Shown: one piece after another, positions 25,443-35,900 of the stretch
Position numbering within the stretch: the stretch's first letter is position 1
Layout: each line of letters starts with the position of its first letter
Assembly (NCBI GenBank): GCA_023078555.1
Contig: CM041199.1
Coordinates: 248,001-312,000, forward strand
Direction: 5' to 3'
Length of the DNA stretch: 64,000 bases
Source of the DNA: Ulva prolifera
Taxonomy: Eukaryota; Chlorophyta; Ulvophyceae; Ulvales; Ulvaceae
The notes under the pieces: generated by a model
Databases searched by the model: none
Told to the model about the DNA's origin: nothing
Seen by the model: only the letters and a program-made list of their open reading frames with translations
Translations under genes and position numbers: made by a program

Positions 25443-27363
25443 GCTTCCCACCTTCCCAAGGGTGTCATCAGGAACCCTGTCTACGGGCGTGACTGTGTTG
25501 ACCCCTCGCGAGCTTCTGGCTGCAGAGGCTGGTAGTGTGCTGGGGTGCCGTGCCATACAACGGCCCGTGCTCTTTTAGTGTGTCTGTTCATCTATCAAAG
25601 GTGTTGGGGACTTGTGGACTACCCGGCTGTTTGGTGTATGTCTAAAACTTAAGAGAAAAGTCACAGGGAGAGATTCTCCATTGCACGTCAAGCTGCAGCT
25701 AGAGGGGGGAAAGTGAGGTCAGGGTAGGGCAGGGCAGCGCCTGCAGCATGTCGCGACGGGTGAGTCAGCAGGATGGTTGCATCGCCACGCAACAGCCGGG
25801 CTGTGATCCTGGTGGCGCCGGGTGTAGGGACGCGGCCGGGCAGTCCTTGAGTTCATAGCGGTGGTGAGGCGATGCCTGCACTGCTGTGGTGTGGCTGCGC
25901 GGACGTGATGCATGGGAGGCATGCATGTTTTTGCCGTTGCTGGGGTCTTTTTGTATCGGGCAAGGATGTGTTTAGGAAGTGATCGGTGTGCGGACTTGAC
26001 AGTGCCAGCCTGGCCTTGCTGGTGATCTCTCATGAAGTGAGAAGGTGTGTGTGGGTGTGGAGACTGTAAATATCTGCCTGATGGGTCACCTGGCCACGGT
26101 GATGCTGCCTGGCGCCATCCGTACAGGGGCCCCTGATTTCGCAACCTCATGTGAACGAACGTCTCAGATTGTGTAAACGCAGCCAATTTCAGTAAGTCAC
26201 AGTGTAGCCAAAACGCATGTTCCCTGCGAACATGTACCTTCTGGTACTCAAACTCTCAGGATACTGTGGGTTTGGCTCCCGTGCAGTGCTGAGAACCACT
26301 GGATGTACTGCCAGACCAGATGTGGCGATGCAAGAAGTGACCGATGTCATGGGTCATGACGTGCTGAGGGTTCAGCGCAGACTGGCCAATCTTTGTGCTG
26401 CCAGTGGCCCGCCACACTGAACCACACATGAAGAAATTTGATGGGCATAAAACTTCCAACGGAAGAACCGAGGCGTGACATCCACGATAGTGTCTTGCCA
26501 GAGCTGTCTCTGACGAGGACTGTGAGCATTGTGGTGGGAGAGTGGTGATAGCTGACATACCATGGCTAGTCGTTTTTAGCTGTCTGCCTTGATATGATGT
26601 GTCTATGATGCTCGAAAAGTGTGTTTGTGTGATCTTCGGAACAGGGCTTTATTCCTCTCATCAAAAACTTGTACAAAACTTGTACAAAAACTTGTGCCTT
26701 CATCTGGTGGCAGTGCCTGGTAGCGCTCTGCTGTGCAATGGCCCAGGCCCTTGTGGTGTTCGTCGTGTTTTCGGGCACAGTCACCATTGTTCAGCAAACT
26801 CAACAAACTCTCCAGGCCCACTAGACCAAAGAGCATCTCACCCATGCAGGCCTGAAAACCCTCAGGAAAGGTCGCAACACAACCATATTGCCATTCAGCC
26901 GAAACTACACTGTGGAAAGTGCTTCAGGATTGCATGTTGCTGCATCAAACAGGATCACAGCAGGGGTCACATTGCCGTGCTGACCTCGGGTACATACAGC
27001 AGAGAGCATGGACAGCACAGCTTTGAGGGTTCTGACGTTGCCCGACCTTGCTGCAGTGCTGCGGGCATACTGTCCTGACGACTTACAGTTGTGCATGCCG
27101 GTGAAACTTCAGAATTGCGGCTGTGCTGCAAATCGGCAGTCCCACTTGCACCATTTGGCACGGCACTATGAACAGGAGGCATCCTGGTGACATTGATTGA
27201 ATAGTCTCTCATGACGACAGCAAGAACTGTGACAGCTAGTTCCACCTTCTCTCGCATAAGCCGCAACGGTCACAAGCACACGCTGGCCGGCTGTGCTTGT
27301 TCGAATCGACTGGCAGAACCACAGCAGGGAGCACTGCCAACAGCAAGCATGACCGCCATGCAA
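25443..27363. other. intergenic stretch between formin and HU genes
   Basis: The genes on either side converge here. I see no gene: open frames such as 26599-27078 (+) and 25719-26186 (-) have no domain or signal. A short triplication of AACTTGTAC(A) lies at about 26665-26695. Confidence 0.45.
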
Positions 27364-28056
27364 TTATTTCTTATCTGGCCCAGCGTAGGTCTCCTTCACC
27401 CCGTCCTTGAAAGCCTTTGCTGCAGTGAACGCAGGTCGCGCGGATGCCGGCAGGCTAAGCTCTGCGCCAGTTTGGGGATTGCGGCCCTTCCGTGCACTGG
27501 TCTCAGTACGCTTGAATGTTCCAAAACCTACAATGACTACTAGATGTTGTCCTGCGTTCGGCATGTCGTGCCTGGGCCGGCTGTGACGAGTAGCGTGCGG
27601 CAGTCAGGCCAGCGATCACAGAACTAAAACCGACGCCGTGCAGAACACCACGACCTTAAAGGAACCTTATCGCAGCACAGATACCGCATTGCCTAACGTA
27701 GTGGTGAAGGAGGCTTTCGCCGCGTCGTCCGTAACAAGAGAAAGCATTAACACACAGAAAGAGCGATTGGGAGATGAAGCTAACAGGTTGGAAGAGGCAG
27801 CTGCATTGGCCGCACCTTTGAAAGAGACCTTATTGCCATTCGACACCGTTTCAGAGATTACGTCTAACGTTTTGTTGACCACGGTCGCGACGTCGGATTG
27901 ATCGTAGTTCAGTTCAGCGGCAATTTTCTTGACAACATCGCTCTGCGCCAGATCTCCATCTGCTTTGGCACTTGCTTTAGTCGACGCGCGAGCTGCATGG
28001 GCCATGTACGCCGGCTGAGCGCCTAACGCGCGGTATGATGTTCGGAGCGCTTGCAT
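27364..28056 (-). CDS. HU-like histone-like DNA-binding protein, plastid-type leader
   Basis: HU is the bacterial nucleoid protein that bends DNA as a dimer; green algae carry a nuclear-encoded version in plastid nucleoids. Exon 1 (28056 to 27816) and exon 2 (27527 to 27364) join in phase to give 134 residues. Residues 1 to about 34 ([12 protein letters not shown], then Ala/Ser/Lys-rich) resemble a transit peptide. The mature part has the helical dimerisation region ([20 protein letters not shown]) and, across the splice, the signature [20 protein letters not shown] followed by [13 protein letters not shown], which is the DNA-binding beta-arm. The C-terminal helix ends [12 protein letters not shown]. 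An in-frame ATG at 28098 would lengthen the leader. Mitochondrial targeting cannot be excluded. Confidence 0.88.
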
Positions 28057-29335
28057 TCTGCTGGCTGGAGAAGGATGTCCCTGAATTGGTTTGTACATAT
28101 CAAATCGCACAGGAACTGCGAACAGTACAAATGCTCGTGGATCCCGTGAGGTGTCGTCGAGGCGGCACTTTCGTGGAATACGGGAAGGCGACGCAGACCA
28201 GGACCAAAACAAAGTGTCGACGACCATGAATTGTGCGAAGTAGGGCTTATGTCCACATTGTGGAAGGCGCCGGATCCCCGAGAGAGGCATTGGGTTTGCG
28301 ATTCAAAAACAATCGACCAACCGCGAGACTCCCCTCCGAAGGACACGTCCCGACATGTCGGTCAAGATCTTCGGCTGTGAGAACGATGCATCGGCTGTGA
28401 GAACGATGCATGTTGCAGCGAGTGATGTCAGGCATACGATGCGTAGAATCATTTACCATCTACCATAGCATATTATGCTCTTTGTGAAGGAATCATCCGG
28501 TTGTTATCTTGTAATCCGCATGTGACGTTGGAGTCACGAAACAGAGCTTCCCGAAATGTGTTCACGTACGCCAAGCTATACACTGTTGAGCTGACTGGGT
28601 TGTACGTACCTTCAACCAGACGGCGTGTCGCTGGCTTTCAGGTCGCGATGATTCGACATAGTCGCAGCCTCGTATGTCCTGGAGATAGTCGCAGGTCTAG
28701 GATAACCAGATGTGTGTCACCGACTCAGATGCACCCATACATCACATGCTCCATCTCGTGGCGTCAGCCTACTCGCTTTCAACTAGATCAGGTCTCGCCT
28801 TCGCAGCCCTCGTGGACTTGTGGCATGGCTCAGGGCACCAACCTTCCGTGACCAGCAAGTTCAGCAGGGGCCTTGTCGAGACTACGCAGGCGCAGATGTT
28901 CATATATAATGCACGACTTGCTGCAAGAAATCACATGTAGAGTGCAATCAGCACTGCTGCCCGGGCCATCGATTGGCATCATCTATTCTGTACAAGCTGC
29001 CCGGCTCCCCGACCTTGTGTGGTTGGCCCCACTCCCCGCACAAAGACACCTCTTCAATGCCCACACGTTCTGAATGCGATATGCCTGCGCTGTGTCGCAT
29101 ACGTTCCTGCCTCAGGCCCTTCAAGGCCACGTCCCGGTCAGCCCATTCTCTGGCCACCGGTCAGCCGCAATTGCAGCAGCACCTCTGTGTTTGCAGCAGC
29201 GCATTTGCAGCAGGCGGCCTGTGCTCAGCTGAAAAACGCAGCAGCATCGCTGTGATCGCAGCAGCACGTCTGTTAAAGGCATGATGTGCTCAGCTACAAC
29301 CGCAGCAGCATCTCCGTAACATGGAGCCGGTGCTC
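28057..29335. other. intergenic stretch between HU and peroxiredoxin-thioredoxin genes
   Basis: No gene is supported. A perfect 20-bp direct repeat (unit TCGGCTGTGAGAACGATGCA) lies at 28370-28409, in the presumed upstream region of the HU gene. A GCAGCAGCA-rich block with three CAGC(T/A) clusters at about 29170-29320 lies just downstream of the peroxiredoxin-thioredoxin stop codon. Confidence 0.45.
28370..28409 (+). repeat. 20-bp perfect tandem duplication
   Basis: The unit TCGGCTGTGAGAACGATGCA is present twice head to tail, about 315 bp upstream of the HU start on the opposite strand. It could be promoter-proximal, but its role is unknown. Confidence 0.85.
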
Positions 29336-32008
29336 TTACATCGCAGCAAGCTTCCCCACGGCTTCCTCAAGGGGCTTCTTCTTGTAGCCGACAACTTCAG
29401 TCACCACTTGTTCCCCGCCCTTGAAGAACCTGAAGGCAGGCAGTGCGCTCACGCCGAGCTCCCTTGCAAGCGGTGCCAGCTCCTCGCTGGCCGTGTCAAA
29501 CTTGTAGAACTTGATGTTCGGGTGGCTCTTCTGCAGCGCCTCGACGTGTGGCGCGATCATGCGGCACTTGCCGCACCACGGCGCCATGAAGTCGACCTGT
29601 AGCAGCACCACACAGGTGAAAACAATTTTGTTTCCCACACCCGGTGTGACCTTTTGTGACCAAGCGGGGCTTTCTGGCGCGGTTTCAGATCGGACCTCTG
29701 CATCGCAGAGCACCTACAGTCCGCATTCAAAGCATGGGCATCATGATCGGCAGCTGAGGCCGTAGGGGCAGGATCGAATGCATTGGCATGGGGCGTTTCG
29801 TGACCGCTGCGTTGTTGACCTGCCCTGCAGGGCCCTGTGCGCCGGTGAGCCGGCCGGCCACCACGCCACTCACAGCCGCCGCCCCCTGCTAGCTGCAGCA
29901 GTATCACACAGAGCCGCTCCATAGAGAGGCTCACCGCACGGAGGCCGAGCGGGCAGCGTCAGCACATGCCGTGGCAATGGTCCACACCAAGCTCTAAGCT
30001 ACAAGGACGACGCGCCACATACGGTGTCGCCGCATCACGACAGGAGCCAATGACCAGAGCCAAGCAACGCACCGACAGAGCCGCACGCAGTCCGATCACT
30101 TTCATCATTGAAACATCAGAACATGTGAGCATGTGCTGCGGCATTATTCGTTGTGTGATATAAATTGATTATGTATCGTGTATAAAACATAGCAGATGCT
30201 ATCGTGCCATCACGGGCTGTATCGCCGCACACCACGACGGGCCCGTCCTGTGCGATTGCCGCCGAGAACTCCTCAGGGGACGCCACGGGCAGCAGCGTCT
30301 TGCCGAAGTCGTCATCGTCGTCCGAGGCCGCCGCCGAGCTGAAGTACTCGAGCGACGCGTCGGGGTCGGCGATCATCGTCGCCTCGCCCGGCTGCCAGTT
30401 TGCAGGGCACACAACGCCATGCTCCTCGACGTACTGGAACGCGTCGAGCAGGCGGCTCGCCTCGCCGACGCTGCGCCCGACGTCGTTGTGCAGGATCTGC
30501 ATCGCCTTGAGCTCGCCCTGCACGGCGGCGCGCGCGTGCATGGGGTGCATGCGTGTTCACATATGTTGCTGTCTAGTGGTATATATACCATACTACCACT
30601 ACACAAGACATCAATCATATCACTGGGCTGCCACAGTGCCATGGAGGGTGATAGATTAGCAGGCCAGGTAGGCACCACAACCCATGGCACGCTGCGATCA
30701 GTCGATGGGAATTGCGTAGCGGGTGATCCGGGAGTGCGCAGTGCGCGGCCGCCCCCGCACAGCGCAGCACACAACCGGCTGCACAGCATGGAGCACAGCT
30801 TGGCACACAGCATGGCGCACAGCACACAACCGGCTGCACAGCATGGAGCACAGCATGGAGCACAGCATGGCGCACAGCACACACGATCAGATTTACTTTA
30901 CTTTACTTTACACGTCCGGTCTGCTGCAGGCATGCAGTTGTCAAGGGTGCCACCGGCATCACACCGGCAGCACGCAGCACACAGCATGCACTCCCGGCTT
31001 CACAATGACCACGCAGCGGCAGGGCCTGACGGCAATGCATTCACAACCATCCCTAGCACGCAGCACGCAGCACGCACCGTGGGGTCCATGAGGAACATGC
31101 CCCGGTAGGGGAAGTTGCCGGCGCCGAGGACGCCGTAGGCGCGGGAGACGCGGCGGTCGACGTCCGCGAGGAGCGGGATCTGCATCGCGCCGAGGCCGCC
31201 GCGGCGCCGGGGCGTGCGCATCCACGCGAGGTGCACCTCCGCGGAGTCCGTGGAGGCCCCGACGACCTCGCAGTTGCGCGCGCGGAAGCTCTCGGCGGCG
31301 TCGGAAAACGCGATGATCTCCGTCGGGCACACAAAGGTGAAGTCTTTAGGGTAGAAGAAGAGGAGGACCCACTTGCCGATGTAGTCGGCGGCCTTGACCC
31401 TGCAGGGGGGGTGGGGGTGCAGCTGTGGCGGCCCGGCTACATGCGGATGTTTGACACATGGACTTGCGTCGTTTGCGGTGGGCATTTGCAGGTGGCACAG
31501 CACGCGTGATGCTGTAAATTGTGACCCACACACGGTGGCATGGGGCCAGGGGTGCGGATCGGGGCGGGGCTACAAAGTGCCGATTTGGCTGATGTGTTGT
31601 GCGGAGAATGGCACAGAGCGGCAGGGGCATTCGCTTGGGGTATCATGAAGCGGGGGCACGCGAATGCTTGGTTGTGCAGACGCGGCGTGTGAACGTCGTG
31701 GCCACTTGGCGTTGCGAAGGCAGCCCCTGGCTACGTGTGCGAGGTCTATCTGGAGCGCCAGAAATGTGCCTAGAGCAGTGGGGCAAGGCCTTCGCCACGG
31801 TAGCGTCGGCTGCCGGCCTGAGAGGCAGCACAGGCAGCGATAGTGGTGGCGGTGCGGATGTGGCGCACTCGGTAATTTCATTGTCCACCACCGCGTCTGC
31901 AGAGAAGTTGGGCGCTGGTCGCCCAATTCCAATCATCGACTGCTGGATTCCATCTGGAGGAAGTGTGTAAGCTTGTAGTGTTTCCTTTGACCGGTTCCAG
32001 TCGCACAT
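29336..32008 (-). CDS. typical 2-Cys peroxiredoxin fused to thioredoxin
   Basis: Four exons, 32008-31869, 31399-31078, 30517-30233 and 29596-29336, join with every phase intact to give 335 residues. Residues 30 to about 215 are an AhpC/Prx1-type peroxiredoxin: [10 protein letters not shown], then [12 protein letters not shown] with the peroxidatic Cys at 71, and HGVVCPANW with the resolving Cys at 191. Both motifs of overoxidation-sensitive enzymes are present: GGLG (in [10 protein letters not shown]) and a C-terminal EYF. A short acidic linker (SDDDDDFG) leads into a complete thioredoxin domain, from [14 protein letters not shown] to [13 protein letters not shown] (Cys257/Cys260) and the cis-Pro turn [10 protein letters not shown]. 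The product should reduce peroxide and recycle its own disulfide. The frame is open upstream of the ATG to near 32075, so an extra 5' exon is possible. No obvious transit peptide is seen. Confidence 0.88.
30760..30915. repeat. tandem repeat plus SINE tail in peroxiredoxin-thioredoxin intron 2
   Basis: Units of about 9-15 bp (CAGCATGGAGCACAG, CAGCATGGCGCACAG) alternate with ACACAACCGGCTGCA from about 30765 to 30885. They are followed by AGATTTACTTTACTTTAC at about 30892-30912, which matches the 3' tail of the SINE family without its body. Confidence 0.7.
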
Positions 32009-32911
32009 GAAGGTTCTGTGCGCCTCATCGGTGTCAGGATCCCATTGCCCCTCCCCAACGTAGGCTTGATCTACCTCTCTGCAACCAGAGCTACGTAGTA
32101 ATAAATAGACCGCGCCAGGAATGCGGACGTATTTGTTGTGTGGCGAGTAGGCTTGCGACTCTGCTCACGTCTGCTACCGTCAGGCTGACAGGGCGCACGC
32201 TCGAGTCTGCGGACGGCTGGCTAGAAGCGCGCAGGCTTTGTTTGTATCAGCACTTTGTAATGAAACATGTACAAGAGGTTCAGAAGGACGCATACGTGGA
32301 TAACCGGCTGCTGCTTGTCCCGAAAGATGCGCGGTTGGCAATCACTCGCGACCAGACATCGCGACGTCTGGCAGCATGCATACACAAAGCAGCCAGACTC
32401 ATCCTGACGTGATTTCCGACAAAGTCGTTTGCAATCTAGTCAATGCCGATCAGCGGAATTGTGGCAGCTGCAGGCTTCGCCAGTTGATCGCCGTGTACAA
32501 TTTGAGACAGCTCGTCGTCTATCTCACTCCAGTCAGACAACACGCTTGTACAATAGTGTCTTGTCACAATACCTACATCAGAAGTTCATGTGCACGACCA
32601 TGTCTCGTCGCGTAGCTAGTCTGCCATGCATGCAATTGGCTCCCTGTTCGATGCACACCGTGCAGCAACAGTGCTGCAATCGCGCCCGCACGCAGGAAAA
32701 TTGTCTTGCAGAGAAACAGCTCATTGTTGTATGCACGAATCATCCGCGTTCTGCTGATTTCCTCCGGGCGCTTGGTCTTGTCTACAAGTGTTGCGACAAG
32801 ATGGTTCTACGTGGACGTTGCAGCGTTAAAAACGCTACTAGGCTACATATTTAACGATGTAACGCTGAGCTTGTGTATGTCTGCGAGTCGGCTGAAGGAC
32901 CTCTGCTGTAG
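32009..32911. promoter_or_regulatory. shared upstream region of two divergent genes
   Basis: The peroxiredoxin-thioredoxin gene (minus) and the spastin-like gene (plus) point away from each other across this stretch. No core promoter motif is evident. Part of it probably holds 5' exons: on the minus strand the frame before the ATG is open, and on the plus strand an open segment at about 32190-32412 (peptide MKHVQEVQKDAYVDNRLLLV) may be a 5' exon of the spastin-like gene. Neither is proven. Confidence 0.35.
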
Positions 32912-35900
32912 TGTTTGGAACAAAGCGTTGCATTGCCTTCGTTTGTGCGCTGCGTGGTGGACATCCAAGAGGCAATCTGCACCCCGGCTTCTCAGGAACA
33001 AGAGCATCTTGCAGATGCTGGGAGGATGGGGGCGTCGACAGCAGCCGAGCGACTCGCAGAAGGACTATCGCAAGCTGCAAGAGTGCTATTCCCTGATGAA
33101 GGCATGTTTCCCAGGAAGCTGGCGTGGGGTGACTCACTTGCGCACACGGACCCGTCCAATCTCAAACTTCTTGCAGGATACACTAGCAAAGGCCGATGAA
33201 CTGATGGCGAAAGGAAACGTGCAGTCAGCTCGGACGCACTGGGAGTTTGCCGTCAATAACGTTGCCCCACACGCTCAGGGCTTGAATCCTGTCTCAGATG
33301 GGGTCTATGGCAACGTCAAGCTCTGGCGAGACGGCATTACACACATGTCTCAACATGCTAAAGACCGGTGTGTCGCCGGTTTGTCCATCACGCGCCAGTG
33401 TCAATCACATGCCAGTGTCACACAAATGCAAATTGGCACCAAACAAGGCAATCGAGCACCTTGAAGCTTCTCAGTAAGCCATTGCATTGCTCTTCGAGCA
33501 GCTCATGGATTGACGCGAGGCTGGAGAGATCCCTCCAGCATTCCTACAGATTCCTCTCACGCTTGCCACTGTGTGCCCATCTGCACAGCTCTAATGCTCA
33601 CGCCTAGCCGTCCCCGGGCCAGAGCCATCGGCCCTTCACGCACATACAAAAAACAAATCTGGTCATGGATCGCAGTTGGACTCCAGCACGCCACATTCAT
33701 TCCGACACCAGCATGCGATCGCTGCTTCTGCAGGTTGGCAGGCCGAACACCAAGGCCCGCTGAGCCACAGGCGAGACAAGCAGCAGCCCCTCGGGCCCAG
33801 CCCTCTCAGGCCAGCCAGCGCCAGCAACCGCCGCAGCAAAGGATTGGTCCTGCAGGGCCCAGTGGTGCTTCAAGCGGACCAGAAGCTCGAGGTGCGCTGC
33901 AGCCGTCCGTCCGTCTGCCTATCCTCCTGATTCCTCCAACAGGCTCGCACAATCAGCCCGAGGCCAACCTTCCGCGCAAGTGTGCTTCGTTCAGTGGTAC
34001 AGCAGCCAGATGTCAGTCCACTGCACCTCTCAGACTCGTTCAGCGTGACTGTGTGGACAGCTGGGCGAGGTGCACTGGGCCACAGGGACACCATGGCTGA
34101 GGGCAGTGTGTCGGGCTGGCCTCTAGCGCGGGCCGCGCTGGAGGCCAGCCCGACATACGCGGCACTTCCAGAAAGCCTGCACGATCAGTTGCTCCGTGAT
34201 TCACAAGACTGTGATCGCGGGATCTGGGGGTGGATTGTAGCGCATGGCCGCTGCAGTGCGTGCACAGCACCGCCTCCGGATGACCGTGACAGGCACACCG
34301 CTGGGGCGCAGCAAAATGGACGCCCACATAGCCTCACCACCACGTACCACACGTTCACTCAGCGCTGTGTGCGGGGCCTTGCTGTGACTGGGCGCTGTGT
34401 TCGGGCGAGTTCGACGTGGGTGACACTCTCCTGGCGTGCGTACACTGGGCCGTTGGTGTGCTTGCTCGTTGCCCTGGCGGTGCTGTCGGCCACTCCGGCT
34501 TTGTCTTTGTGACACACAGTCCTTGTGACACACAGTCACACGGCTGCGCCTCTGTGGGCACAGTTGTCGTGCATGTACAGTCATGTATGTACAGTCACAC
34601 GGCTGTGGGCACAGTTGTCGTGCATCTACGCCAATGCACATCTCTGGGGTTTGGTTCCAGTATCCACCCGGTCCATGCTCACGCGGCATCAGCCGAGCAC
34701 AAAGGTAGCGTCTAGCTTTGTTGCCTCGTTCGGTCCCGACTCTGGAGTTGTCAATGTCCCAATGGGTCTCCACGCCATTTTGTTCACCATCAGCATGGCG
34801 GCCTTGACATCGTCTCCAGCGCGCGCAGCCGCCGCAAGCGCTCCTCACCTCTACCCTGATCCGTATCATCTGCACTGTCAGCAGAGGAAGTGAATGCCTC
34901 CGGCGTGCAGGCTCAGCGGCGGCAGGCCGCCCCGGGGCGCAGCAGGCCGGCGCCGCCGCCGCCGCAGCCGGCCTCGAGGCGGCGCTGGAGTCGGAGGTGC
35001 TCGTGGACAAGCCGGACGTGAAGTGGGACGACGTCGTCGGCCTCGGCCGCGCGAAGCAGGCCCTCCAGGAGGCTGTCGTGCTGCCGACCATCCGCTCGGA
35101 CCTCTTCCGGGTGCCGCCCTCTCACCCGGACGTGCCCGGACGGGTGCCTTGACGGGTGCCCGGACGTGTGCGTACATGTCAATCTAACAAAAACAAGGTT
35201 TTATTTGAAGGTGTTGCTGAGCCGCGTCCTGTGTGCCTGCTTGTGTGCATAGGCGCCTGCCGTGGGTCGCTCACGCGTAACTACCCCCCCTCCCCCAGGC
35301 TTTCGTCGAAACATCGGTATGCCATCGGCTCGTCTTAAAGTACTCAGGCGTGCGAGCGAGGAGGCCAGGATCACTTTTGCCGTGGCGTTTATGCACGGCC
35401 TACACGGCGGCGTGCTTTGCTGTGATGTGCTTGCACGTGTCTCCTGTGGCGGGATGCCGTGGCTCCAGGCTCGCCGGCGACCGCATGGACTGCCGCAGCT
35501 CACATGCACACGTAGGGGGTGCCATCGTCCCATCGAACATCCCGCCACAACCCGCAGCATGCCGTTCGGGGCGAAATGCTGGCACCTGGGCCGTTGGCCG
35601 CGCACCAGAGTGCCCTCGACAGAGTGCCCTCGAGCGATGCAGTGTTTCTTGGGTTCGTTTTCTCTCCGCCACACCGCCGCTGCTGGCACAGCAGGCAGCG
35701 CTGCGGCGTAGGCCCGGCCTCCGCCCATGCAGGCCCTTGCAGCGGCTGTTCTCACCCACATTGACGCCGCCCGCACCCCCCCCCCCCCCCTGCCCGGGTC
35801 ACCTTCTACCCATGCATGGCCAGGAGTGCAACCCACCCTCCGGGTCACCGCACCGCCACCGCCCCCGCAGCACTCGGCGATCGGTCGAGTTTCTTCGCCA

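Noticed and set aside
29557-29934. Separate N-terminal exon for an independent thioredoxin gene
   Set aside because: None of the frames upstream of 29596 supplies the missing first thioredoxin strands, whereas the peroxiredoxin exon at 30517-30233 supplies them in phase.
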